11,501 bases of DNA from Candidatus Hodarchaeota archaeon (lineage in GTDB: Archaea; Asgardarchaeota; Heimdallarchaeia; Hodarchaeales; Hodarchaeaceae), in the NCBI GenBank assembly GCA_030589605.1, contig JAUUVJ010000078.1, forward strand, positions 1 to 11,501, given 5' to 3'. Position 1 is the first letter of the stretch. Each line of letters begins with the position of its first letter. The position numbers and the translations under genes are program-made. This document shows positions 1 through 6,636 of this stretch, one piece after another. The notes beneath the pieces are model-generated. The model ran no database searches. It saw only the letters and a program-made list of their open reading frames with translations, and was not told the DNA's origin.

Positions 1-1074
1 ATGGGGCTTGGAAAAACTATAGTTGATGGAGGAAAATCACTTAGATTTTGCCCGAAATATCCCAAAGTAAGTTTTTACTCAACTCATGATCAGTTATTAG
101 AGAACTCTCAAAAAGAATTCTTTGCTATTGATCAGGATTGTTTGTCTACTGATTTTGAAGAAGGTGAAGATTCATTTTTAGTAAAGAAAAACATCTTTGA
201 CGCAGATCCTGAAACATTAGAAAAAACTGCAGACACATACGATTACAATGATCAAGTATTGAAAGACGGATATTATGGTGATGGAACGCCAATAATTACC
301 TTCAGTAAACAACTGAAGTATGAAACTATTCCACTTTCCGATTTAATATCTAAAATATTAGTACTTGGAGAACAAGCAATAGGTAGTAGTGTTGAGATTG
401 AATTTGCTGGTAATTTTCAACCTAAAGGGAAGCTCACAACATTTTATCTCTTACAGATTCGTCCTTTTACAGAGCTAGATGAATCTAAATTAGAAGAATA
501 TGCTTCTTTTAAACGTGAAGACCTAGTAGTATTTTCTTCTCAAGTATCAGGAAATAAAATAATAAAAAATATCTGTGATATTGTTTATGTTAAACCAGAA
601 TCCTTCGATAAGTTAAAAACAAGAGAGATGGTTTCTGAAATCGATGATATTAATGAAACTCTTGATTCTAAAGGAATTCCGTACATACTTATAGGACCTG
701 GTCGTTGGGGAACATTTGATCCCTTTCTTGGTATCCCAGTTAAATGGAATAATATCTGCGGAGCTCAAGTGATGATTGAAACAGGCTTGAAAGATTTTCA
801 AGTGGACCATTCACAGGGAAGTCACTTCTTTCAGAATATAACTACAGCCAATATTGGATATTTTTATATAAAATATACCTCAGATAAGGATTATATTGAC
901 TGGAATTGGCTAGAAAACTCGAAATCTGTAGTTACAGAGACCCAATTTATCCGTCATATTCGTACAACTAATCCATTTCTTGTCATAATTGATGGAAAGA
1001 AAAGAGAAGGGAAGATTGTCAAACCTAATTGGCAATCGCTTACATTAGAAAATGATAATTCAGTCATTTTGTAG
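1..1074 (+). CDS. PEP/pyruvate-binding (PPDK N-terminal-like) protein, 5'-truncated
   Basis: This is the C-terminal 357 residues of a protein with the ATP-grasp PEP/pyruvate-binding domain of PEP synthase and pyruvate phosphate dikinase. The visible part opens with GLGKTIVDGG (residues 2-11) and RFCPKYPK, the end of the nucleotide-binding region. It continues to LLQIRPF (150-156), the usual closing strand of that domain. After it comes a tail with IGPGRWGTFDPFLGIPV (231-247) and SQGSHFFQN (271-279), which I know from large stand-alone PEP/pyruvate-binding proteins. The swivelling phosphohistidine domain and the PEP-binding TIM barrel of true PEP synthases do not follow, because the protein stops (TAG) after the GPGRWG/SQGSHFF tail. 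ATG at base 1 aligns with an internal family position and has no upstream context, so the real start lies outside the window. Substrate and reaction are unknown. Family assignment is confident; function is not. Confidence 0.85.
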   Translation: MGLGKTIVDGGKSLRFCPKYPKVSFYSTHDQLLENSQKEFFAIDQDCLSTDFEEGEDSFLVKKNIFDADPETLEKTADTYDYNDQVLKDGYYGDGTPIITFSKQLKYETIPLSDLISKILVLGEQAIGSSVEIEFAGNFQPKGKLTTFYLLQIRPFTELDESKLEEYASFKREDLVVFSSQVSGNKIIKNICDIVYVKPESFDKLKTREMVSEIDDINETLDSKGIPYILIGPGRWGTFDPFLGIPVKWNNICGAQVMIETGLKDFQVDHSQGSHFFQNITTANIGYFYIKYTSDKDYIDWNWLENSKSVVTETQFIRHIRTTNPFLVIIDGKKREGKIVKPNWQSLTLENDNSVIL

Positions 1075-1101
1075 AATATGCGATAGTGTTTAGATATACA
1101 T

Positions 1102-1113
1102 CGATCTTTTTTG
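1102..1113 (+). terminator. Oligo-T stretch after the PEP/pyruvate-binding gene
   Basis: A run of six T (TCGATCTTTTTTG context) lies about 30 bases after the TAG stop, in the gap between two convergent genes. Archaeal RNA polymerase stops at such T-rich tracts without needing a hairpin. No convincing stem is visible. In AT-rich DNA a run of this length can arise by chance. Confidence 0.3.
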
Positions 1114-1196
1114 CATAAATATTGACTCTGGAACTACAAATTCTGAATTACATTTTAGACATCGTTGTTGTTTTAAGGGATCAATATTACCAATTA

Positions 1197-1898
1197 TCAA
1201 TTCTTAATGAGCAAAAAAATTTCTTTTTTATTATCTACTGAGTCCAACCAATTATAAGAGAATTCAGGAAACGTTGTTTCTACCTCTTGCTCGATTGATT
1301 TTTTAATCTGTTTTAAGTTGTTGATTTTTCCAGTTTTGATTGCTATCAGAATTCTAGCAGGTCTAATATTTGAATTTAAGAACTGAGGGAAATAATGAAG
1401 ATTTTGCAATAAATACTCTGGATCAAGATTTAAATCAGATGTAATTAGTGAGAAAGATTTTAGATATTCCTTTTTTCTTAGTTCAAAGAAATTTTGAATG
1501 AGATAGGTAAAATTTGGCCATTTATCTCTTAACTGTTTAAGATTTAATTCAAAGTCATGAGAAATTTCTATGTCAAAAACAGAATGATCTTCTTGATCTA
1601 ACAGATAAAGGGAAAAGCCCCCTGCACTAGCTCAAATATCAAGGCATTTATCTGACGATTTGAGTGGTGGAAACTCGGGATTATTTACAATTAATTCTAG
1701 TTTATGATAACCTAGTGGTTTATCATATTTCTGAACGCCTTTGTGGTTTATTTCGACAATGTCAATTGTTTTTACATTATATGAGGGTTTGTTTACCAAT
1801 TTTCCATTGATAAGTACACCATGCTCACGTATGAAACGATTAGCTTTGGTTCTAGAGGAAAAATATGTTTTGTGTGTAATATACTCATCTAAACGCAT
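1197..1898 (-). pseudogene. S4-domain FtsJ/TlyA-like RNA methyltransferase interrupted by in-frame TGA
   Basis: Read as one frame this is 233 codons before a terminal TGA that is backed by an adjacent TAA (1194-1196). Residues 1-50 form an S4 RNA-binding domain (MRLDEYI, SSRTKANRFI, GVLINGKLV). KPLGYHKLELI (about 60-70) leads into a Rossmann methylase. Motif I reads LDI-stop-ASAGGF, with codon 89 (TGA, 1632-1634) where the family has glycine (LD[LI]G-S/A-S-A-G-G-F). The frame then stays open to the end, with a strand carrying D155 (LITSDLNLD) and a late lysine strand (ILIAIKTGK, K188). TlyA-type proteins methylate ribosomal RNA ribose; the target here is unknown. A single GGA-to-TGA change explains the break, so this is a recent pseudogene or a consensus error. 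The ATG at 1898 fits the usual MRLD start of S4 proteins. It faces convergently into the PEP-binding gene. Confidence 0.75.
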
Positions 1899-1904
1899 TT
1901 TAAG

Positions 1905-1950
1905 TCATACTAATTTCATAGTGGTTATTAATGTCATTTTCACTCACCTC
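1905..1950 (-). other. SD-led ten-codon leader frame before the S4 methyltransferase
   Basis: On the minus strand GAGGTG (1950-1945) sits seven bases before an ATG at 1937. From there ten codons (MTLITTMKLV) run to TGA at 1905-1907, and the methylase ATG follows six bases later at 1898. This frame is the same as that of the methylase. It is the only good Shine-Dalgarno sequence near the gene; none lies just before 1898. It could be a leader peptide that couples translation to the methylase, or an N-terminal extension cut by a second TGA, or chance. The start MRLD matches S4 proteins without the extension. Confidence 0.35.
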
Positions 1951-1992
1951 TCTGTGATGAGCTTAAAAATAATACCTTTTTTTGAAGAAAAC

Positions 1993-2136
1993 ATGGAAAC
2001 TAAACAACTTTATGAAAACAATAAAACAGCTCAAACATCAAATGAAGAAGGAAAAAGTTACCTCGAAAAGAAATATGGAAAGGAACCGAAAATATCGAAG
2101 GAAGAACTCGATAAAATAAGATGGAAATGGCATTAA
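1993..2136 (+). CDS. Possible small charged protein of 47 residues, unrecognised
   Basis: The frame from ATG 1993 to TAA 2136 encodes a soluble, highly charged peptide with no membrane segment or signal. It is rich in Glu, Lys and Asn and ends in an aromatic/basic patch (ELDKIRWKWH). Lysine and glutamate codons (AAA, GAA) look like those of the neighbouring real genes, and the composition is unlike a random AT-rich frame. GAAGAA lies three bases upstream as a poor ribosome site. An ATG at 1957 would add 12 residues (MSLKIIPFFEEN) but has no ribosome site either. It is divergent from the S4 methylase and is followed by a T7 run at 2231-2237. I recognise no family. It may be a genuine small protein or a chance frame. 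Confidence 0.4.
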   Translation: METKQLYENNKTAQTSNEEGKSYLEKKYGKEPKISKEELDKIRWKWH

Positions 2137-2230
2137 ACAATGGAATGGATTGCATAGCTCGCTTATGACAGCTAGACCATATAAATATTAAGATAAACAA
2201 TTCTCTTTAAATAGATTATTTAGAGCTCTG

Positions 2231-2237
2231 TTTTTTT
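2231..2237 (+). terminator. T7 run downstream of the 47-residue frame
   Basis: Seven consecutive T follow the 8-bp palindrome AGAGCTCT (2222-2229). This could end a transcript coming from the small frame before the kinase gene begins. The palindrome has no room for a loop, so the T-run would carry the signal. Evidence is weak in this base composition. Confidence 0.25.
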
Positions 2238-2293
2238 ATCTGTACTGAATTCTTAGGAGGGAATTTTTTAAGAAAAGAAAAAAGAAATTCTTA

Positions 2294-2331
2294 CTCAACT
2301 CATTACTAATCGAGTTGAGATTGTGTCAACT
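2294..2331 (+). promoter_or_regulatory. Overlapping inverted repeats around the kinase GTG start
   Basis: CTCAACTC (2294-2301) is perfectly complementary to GAGTTGAG (2312-2319), giving an 8-bp stem with a 10-base loop that ends three bases before the GTG at 2323. The right arm can instead pair with TCAACT at 2326-2331 (AGTTGA 2313-2318), which would put the start codon in the loop. The two pairings are mutually exclusive. As DNA this is three spaced copies of one half-site, TCAACT / AGTTGA / TCAACT. Either an RNA switch or a repressor site is possible. Confidence 0.35.
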
Positions 2332-3357
2332 ATTGAAGAAAAAATTGAATTAGGCCTAATAAAATATTTTGAAATCACATATCCTAAGAATAAGATACAA
2401 ATTATCGATCTTTCCAGTATTACTGATGGTTGGGAAACCGAAATTTATTCATTCACTCTATTACGTGATGATAAACAGAAAGAATTAATCCTTAGAATGT
2501 ATTCTGGAACTCATTCAAGTAAAAAAGCAAGAAATGAATATGAAAATCTTAAAAAACTTTATAAAATTGGTTATCCTGTCCCAAAAGTATTCTTTATTGA
2601 AACTGATATCTTTCACTTTGATAAACCATTTATTATTATGGAAATGATAAAGGGAACCGCTTTATATGAACTTATGAGATCATCCCCAGATAAACATAAT
2701 GATTATCTCAACATATTCTGTAAATTATTCTTTGACCTTCATTCATTAGATTGGCATATAATGATTGATGATAATTCAGATTATGATTTTTCTGACCCAT
2801 ATAGATATATTAATGATCTTTTATCTTCGTACCAGGATGAAATCGAGAAATATAAACGATTTGAATTCATGCCACTTTTAAACTGGCTTAAAGCAAGGAT
2901 TCATGATGTTCCACAGGAGCGAATATCAGTTGTTCATAGAGATTTTCACCCAAATAATATCCTCATAAATTCAGGAGGAGATCCTTTTGTTATTGATTGG
3001 ACTGCTATAGGTATTACTGACTTTCGTGTTGATTTAGGTTGGACTCTTCTACTGATGGGAACATTTGGTGATCAAAAAATACATAATGCTATAATAAAAG
3101 GATATGAACAATATTCAGGTAAAAAACTTGAAAAAATTGAATATTTTGAAATTCTTGCTATTCTTAGACGATTATTTGATATATATGTATCATTTAAAAG
3201 CAGTGCTACAGAAAGAGGAATGCGAGAGGGAGCACTGGATATGATGAGGCAAAGTCTTGATCATATCAAAAAAGTATATGCCCTCCTACAAGAGAAAACT
3301 AATTTAGCAATAGTAGAAATTGAAGAACTTCTAGAAAAATTATCTAAAAATAATTAG
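2323..3357 (+). CDS. APH/choline-kinase-like phosphotransferase
   Basis: A 344-residue protein of the aminoglycoside phosphotransferase (APH) kinase-like fold, which moves the ATP gamma-phosphate to a small-molecule hydroxyl. The N-lobe shows a short glycine loop (TDGWETEIYSF, about 35-44), the strand LILRMY with R58 in the place usually held by the ATP-contacting lysine, and NEYENL with the partner glutamate E73. The hinge is FIIMEMIKG (103-111). The catalytic loop VVHRDFHPNNIL (203-214) supplies D207 and N212, and VIDWTAIG carries the metal-binding D225. DFRVDLGW (233-240) is also typical. The length is normal for the family and the domain is complete. The GTG start is the first possible one after an in-frame TAA at 2269, and it lies in an inverted-repeat region. 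The substrate cannot be told from sequence; resistance, choline-type and metabolite kinases all share these motifs. It is probably transcribed alone. Confidence 0.88.
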   Translation: MSTIEEKIELGLIKYFEITYPKNKIQIIDLSSITDGWETEIYSFTLLRDDKQKELILRMYSGTHSSKKARNEYENLKKLYKIGYPVPKVFFIETDIFHFDKPFIIMEMIKGTALYELMRSSPDKHNDYLNIFCKLFFDLHSLDWHIMIDDNSDYDFSDPYRYINDLLSSYQDEIEKYKRFEFMPLLNWLKARIHDVPQERISVVHRDFHPNNILINSGGDPFVIDWTAIGITDFRVDLGWTLLLMGTFGDQKIHNAIIKGYEQYSGKKLEKIEYFEILAILRRLFDIYVSFKSSATERGMREGALDMMRQSLDHIKKVYALLQEKTNLAIVEIEELLEKLSKNN

Positions 3358-3764
3358 ACAAAATTTTTCAAGAAATCAGAGAGATTAATGTTGGTAGAGG
3401 ATTTGATTCGACTATTTGATGAAATTCATTCCTACGACCCAAAGATGAACCATTTAAGTTATTAGACGAAATCATGAAAATAAAGCTCGGTTAGATCCAA
3501 TATATTTTCAATTTTGCTACAAAACACATTTCTACCTTTTCTATCTTCTCACAATCCGAGAAAATGAATTAACTCTTTTTTGTTGCATCATCATGCCATG
3601 AAATAAACTCTTCCTTCAGATTGCTAGAAGCAGAGTGAATAGTCTAATGATGTTGATTCAATTTATAGAAAGAAAAATATTTATTCTAGGCTATAATTAT
3701 CAGAGTAGAAACTAATTAATGCACACTATTAGTATTTTTTTTAGAATAAGCAATATTAAATGAG
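3358..3764. other. 407-base gap without a confident gene
   Basis: Neither strand has a convincing reading frame, tRNA or long repeat here. The left part holds a frame-broken mini-ORF (listed separately). The right part is very AT-rich, with TATA-like stretches (CTATAATTA around 3690-3698; TATTTTTTTTA around 3733-3743) that could serve the tldD promoter. The second of these is about the right distance for a leaderless transcript beginning at the TTG at 3765. Confidence 0.4.
3388..3494 (+). pseudogene. Possible frame-broken remnant of a short protein
   Basis: From ATG 3388 the frame gives MLVEDLIRLFDEIHSYDPK and then soon hits TAG. Shifting frame near 3438-3445 gives KDEPFKLLDEIMKIKLG and a TAG at 3492-3494. 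Both halves are amphipathic, acidic/basic and share the DEI pattern. Joined, they look like one helical peptide of about 35 residues rather than two random frames. I do not recognise a family. A single-base indel, either real or an assembly error, would explain it; chance is also quite possible. Confidence 0.2.
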
Positions 3765-5186
3765 TTGACAAGAGTGTCTTTTAGTAAAGATTTAGCTGAA
3801 TATGGAATATCATTAGCTCAAGAGAATGGAGCCAATTATGCCGAAGCTCGCGTAGTGAATGGCAAGAAAATAATTTATTTTCTTCAAAATGGAGAATTAA
3901 TCTCAGGCTCTGAACTGAAAACACAAGGGATTGGTTTTCGTGTGTTGAAGAATGGTGGTCTTTCATTTGTTAGTGTGGATGAACCTACAAAAAAAGCCGT
4001 TAAGCAAGCAATCTCTGCTGGTTTAAAGATGGCAAATAGTTCAAATCCAAAAGAAAAAATTGACTTTGGTGAGCCAGTATCTAACAAAGCAAAATGGGCT
4101 GTCCCAATTAAGGAAAAAATAACTAATATTGATTCTGATACAATGCTAGAACTTCTCAGTCAAATGGATAAAGTAGCAGAAAATCATAATATAAGTTCAC
4201 GAGCAAATTTCTTCGAAGCTCATAGTACACAAAAAACCATTCTTACTTCCGAAGGAACAAACATTGAGGCTGAACTTTCTATGCTGAAATTCTTTAGCAT
4301 TATAACAGCAAAAGGTTTATTGGACTCTGAACAACGATGGGTTGATTTGACAAGAAGCACTGGATGGGAAGGAACTAAAACATGGATAGATGAATATAAT
4401 GATCAATGTGCTCAACTTGAAAAAGTCGCAGCACAAGAAGATTATCGCTTAAATGGAAAAGTAGACTTCGTAGTTGGACCTGAAGTTGTAGGCATAATAT
4501 GTCACGAAAATGCTGGACATCCGAGTGAGGGTGACCGAATCATGGGTCGAGAGGGAGCCCAAGCGGGTGAATCATTTTGGAGAGATTTAGAACTAGGAAA
4601 ATCAAGAGTTGGATCTGAACATGTAACTGTACTAGAAGATCCAACATTTCCTGGAACTGGTGGTTATTATGAATATGATGATGAGGGTGTTAAGGCTAGA
4701 GAACGTACTTTAATTAGAGAAGGTATTATACACGAACCGTTACTAAACCGTGAATTTGGAGTAAAATTCGGATTAGGAACCAATGGTTCAGCTCGTTCTT
4801 CTGATTATAATCGTGAACCTATTATACGTATGGCAAATACATATATGAAACCAGGTGATTTTACAATTGAAGAACTGATAGAAGGTGTAAAACACGGAAT
4901 CTATATGCTATCTTTTACAGAATGGAATATAGATGACCGCAGATATCAATCTAAATATGTAGGGTTTGAATGTTACCTTATTGAAAATGGTGAGATATCT
5001 GATACCATGGTACGTAGACCAATAATGGAACTTACTTCTATTGGACTTTTTTCTTCGATTGATGGTGTTTCAAAAGACTTAGATTTTGATTTTCCAGGGA
5101 TTTGTGGAAAGAGTGATCCATCCCAGGGTGTGCCTGTTTATGCTGGCGGTGGATACTTACGAATGCGTGATATTAGGTTAGGTTAG
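3765..5186 (+). CDS. tldD: TldD metalloprotease subunit
   Basis: TldD is the catalytic half of the TldD/TldE heterodimer, a zinc protease that degrades or trims small, often modified peptides inside the cell. The 473-residue length is normal. The zinc motif HExxxH is present as HENAGH (H247, E248, H252), followed by the family-typical PSEGDR. The third zinc ligand, a cysteine near the C-terminus in the GMCGK region, is present as GICGKSDPSQG (C447). The middle carries the usual GTGGYYEYDDEGV (297-309) and the end reads VPVYAGGGYLRM. The TTG at 3765 is the most upstream start that keeps the domain whole; a GTG at 3774 is the alternative, and neither has a good ribosome site. The gene precedes tldE by 17 bases. 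No peptide substrate gene is recognisable beside it. Confidence 0.95.
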   Translation: MTRVSFSKDLAEYGISLAQENGANYAEARVVNGKKIIYFLQNGELISGSELKTQGIGFRVLKNGGLSFVSVDEPTKKAVKQAISAGLKMANSSNPKEKIDFGEPVSNKAKWAVPIKEKITNIDSDTMLELLSQMDKVAENHNISSRANFFEAHSTQKTILTSEGTNIEAELSMLKFFSIITAKGLLDSEQRWVDLTRSTGWEGTKTWIDEYNDQCAQLEKVAAQEDYRLNGKVDFVVGPEVVGIICHENAGHPSEGDRIMGREGAQAGESFWRDLELGKSRVGSEHVTVLEDPTFPGTGGYYEYDDEGVKARERTLIREGIIHEPLLNREFGVKFGLGTNGSARSSDYNREPIIRMANTYMKPGDFTIEELIEGVKHGIYMLSFTEWNIDDRRYQSKYVGFECYLIENGEISDTMVRRPIMELTSIGLFSSIDGVSKDLDFDFPGICGKSDPSQGVPVYAGGGYLRMRDIRLG

Positions 5187-5193
5187 GTTGAGG
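5173..5193 (+). repeat. Short TTAGG tandem at the tldD stop codon
   Basis: TTAGG occurs three times in a row (5173-5177, 5178-5182, 5183-5187), then TTGAGG. The tldD stop TAG lies inside the third copy, and the tldE ribosome site GAGGTG (5190-5195) begins in the degenerate fourth. Gain or loss of a copy would change the last residues of TldD without touching the zinc site. Confidence 0.6.
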
Positions 5194-5203
5194 TGTTATA
5201 AAC

Positions 5204-6586
5204 ATGTTTGAACAAATTAAATCATATGTTGATGCAGCAGTTGATTTTGGATTAAAACTTGAAGCTGATTATGTCATTGCTAGGGGGATCGATCGGACTA
5301 CCAACCAAATAAGATTCTCTCAGAATAAGATTGATATCAATAAGGAATGGCAAATTCATTTACTAGAATTGTTTACAGTTGTAGATGGTAGTAAAATTGC
5401 TGTAGGTGAGTTTTCTCCTACATCAGAAGAGAATGTACGTAAACGAGTTGAAGCACAAATAAAATTTGCTAAAAAAATGGCACCTAGCCCTCAATTTCAG
5501 AGTATTGAAAAACAAATTTCCAAATATTCTCAAATAGATGGATTATATGATCCAAAGATAGTAGATTATAGAGAAAAAGCTCCAGAAGTAATCAATGCCA
5601 GTATTCAAGAAGCCCAATCAGCTGGTGCTAAGCGAGTCGCAGGTTCATTCTTTTTCCGTGATAATTACTTTTATCTTAACAGTTCTTCGGGTCCCAAAGG
5701 TGAATTTTCAACATCTTTTTATAATTTAACTGTTAGAGCGTTTCAGGAAGAGCTAGATGCTTCTGGTCAAGGGCTAGCATGTGGAACCATTCCTTCTTCA
5801 GCAGAGAAAAAGATTCTAAATGCTAGCAAAAAGGCTGGTCATTATTCCAAGTTGCATTTAGGAGCCAAACAAGCTAAACCAGGAATATTTGACATAATAA
5901 TGGCCCCTGCTGTCGCAGCTAATCTTCTTGGTAATATTCCAGAAATGGCTAATCCATTACTTATCATGATGGGTATGAGTGCTTTAGGTGACAAAATGGG
6001 TGAACAGATGGGGCCAGAATTTCTTTCAATAACAGATAATGGATTACTAACAGATGGATTGGGTTCGTCTCCATTTGATTTTGAAGGCACACCAAGAAAA
6101 AATACACCAATCATTGATAAAGGAGTATTAATAAATTATATTCACAATACATCGACCTCTGCACTGGTTCAAAGCGAAACAACAGGTAATAGTGAATTGT
6201 ATGATTTTGGAATAGGTACTAAATTTTTAACACCTATCGGGACAAATGTTGTCTTTAATAATGGGGATAGATCTTTCGAGGAGCTGCTTGAAGGATCAGG
6301 AAAACCAACCGTATTTGTCCTATGTAACTGGTATACACGATTTACTAGTAGAATATCCACAGAATATAGCACTATTCCACGGGATGCTGCATTTTTAGTG
6401 GAAAATGGTGAATTAGGACAACCAGTTAAAAATTTTAGAATCTCTGATAATCTTTTACGCCAATTTGCTAATATTGATGCAATGGGAAACGATCGTACAC
6501 AGATCAAATGGTGGGAAGTTGAATTTCCGACATGGATTCCTACAATTCGTGTAAAAGATTGCAGAATAACAACAGCCACCCAATAA
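5204..6586 (+). CDS. tldE: TldE/PmbA, non-catalytic partner of TldD
   Basis: TldE (PmbA) pairs with TldD and lacks its own zinc site; this protein shows no HExxxH motif, as expected. The 460-residue length fits the family. Diagnostic segments include GIFDIIMAPAVAANLLG (227-243), SITDNGLL (275-282), and GSSPFDFEGTPRKNTPII followed by GVLINYIHNTSTS (287-319), the long conserved loop of PmbA proteins. The tail FRISDNLL and the NIDAMGNDR region are also usual. ATG 5204 has a clear ribosome site, GAGGTG (5190-5195), with eight bases of spacing, and follows tldD by only 17 bases, so the pair is an operon and the products are expected to assemble. The gene ends convergently against the DUF1156 methylase, with a T7 tract between them. 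Confidence 0.94.
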   Translation: MFEQIKSYVDAAVDFGLKLEADYVIARGIDRTTNQIRFSQNKIDINKEWQIHLLELFTVVDGSKIAVGEFSPTSEENVRKRVEAQIKFAKKMAPSPQFQSIEKQISKYSQIDGLYDPKIVDYREKAPEVINASIQEAQSAGAKRVAGSFFFRDNYFYLNSSSGPKGEFSTSFYNLTVRAFQEELDASGQGLACGTIPSSAEKKILNASKKAGHYSKLHLGAKQAKPGIFDIIMAPAVAANLLGNIPEMANPLLIMMGMSALGDKMGEQMGPEFLSITDNGLLTDGLGSSPFDFEGTPRKNTPIIDKGVLINYIHNTSTSALVQSETTGNSELYDFGIGTKFLTPIGTNVVFNNGDRSFEELLEGSGKPTVFVLCNWYTRFTSRISTEYSTIPRDAAFLVENGELGQPVKNFRISDNLLRQFANIDAMGNDRTQIKWWEVEFPTWIPTIRVKDCRITTATQ

Positions 6587-6608
6587 CTTTTAGTTAATGG
6601 GAATTTTC

Positions 6609-6620
6609 CTCTTTTTTTAT
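6609..6620 (+). terminator. T-rich terminator after tldD-tldE
   Basis: CTCTTTTTTTAT, with T7 at 6612-6618, lies 25 bases beyond the tldE stop in a 50-base convergent gap. The small inverted sequence GGAATTTTCC precedes it but leaves too short a loop for a good hairpin. An archaeal oligo-T terminator is the simplest reading. Confidence 0.45.
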
Positions 6621-6636
6621 TTGAATCGCTCCCTTA

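Noticed and set aside
1..3. ATG at base 1 as a true start
   Set aside because: Homologous proteins continue well upstream of GLG-x-x-VDGG, so this methionine is internal and the gene is cut by the window edge.
1197..1409. Separate 70-residue gene starting at TTG 1409
   Set aside because: It is the same frame as the S4 domain upstream, and the codons between them continue the methylase fold. It is the tail of the interrupted gene, not an independent one.
1197..1898. TGA as a general sense codon (for example glycine, as in code 25)
   Set aside because: About 2,700 codons of the other genes contain no internal TGA, and the ArsR gene ends at TGA at a sensible family length. Only the methylase frame is affected.
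1741..1992. N-terminal 84 residues of a 131-residue plus-strand frame
   Set aside because: This part overlaps the S4 domain on the opposite strand and is a shadow of it. Only the section from about 1993 looks coding.
1993..2136. Precursor peptide for TldD/TldE processing
   Set aside because: The small frame is over 1.6 kb from tldD, is separated from it by the kinase gene, and has no leader/core pattern or modification enzyme nearby. There is no evidence beyond its small size.
6169..6579. 136-residue minus-strand frame inside tldE
   Set aside because: It lies wholly within the strongly recognisable TldE coding sequence and shows no domain. It is an antisense shadow.
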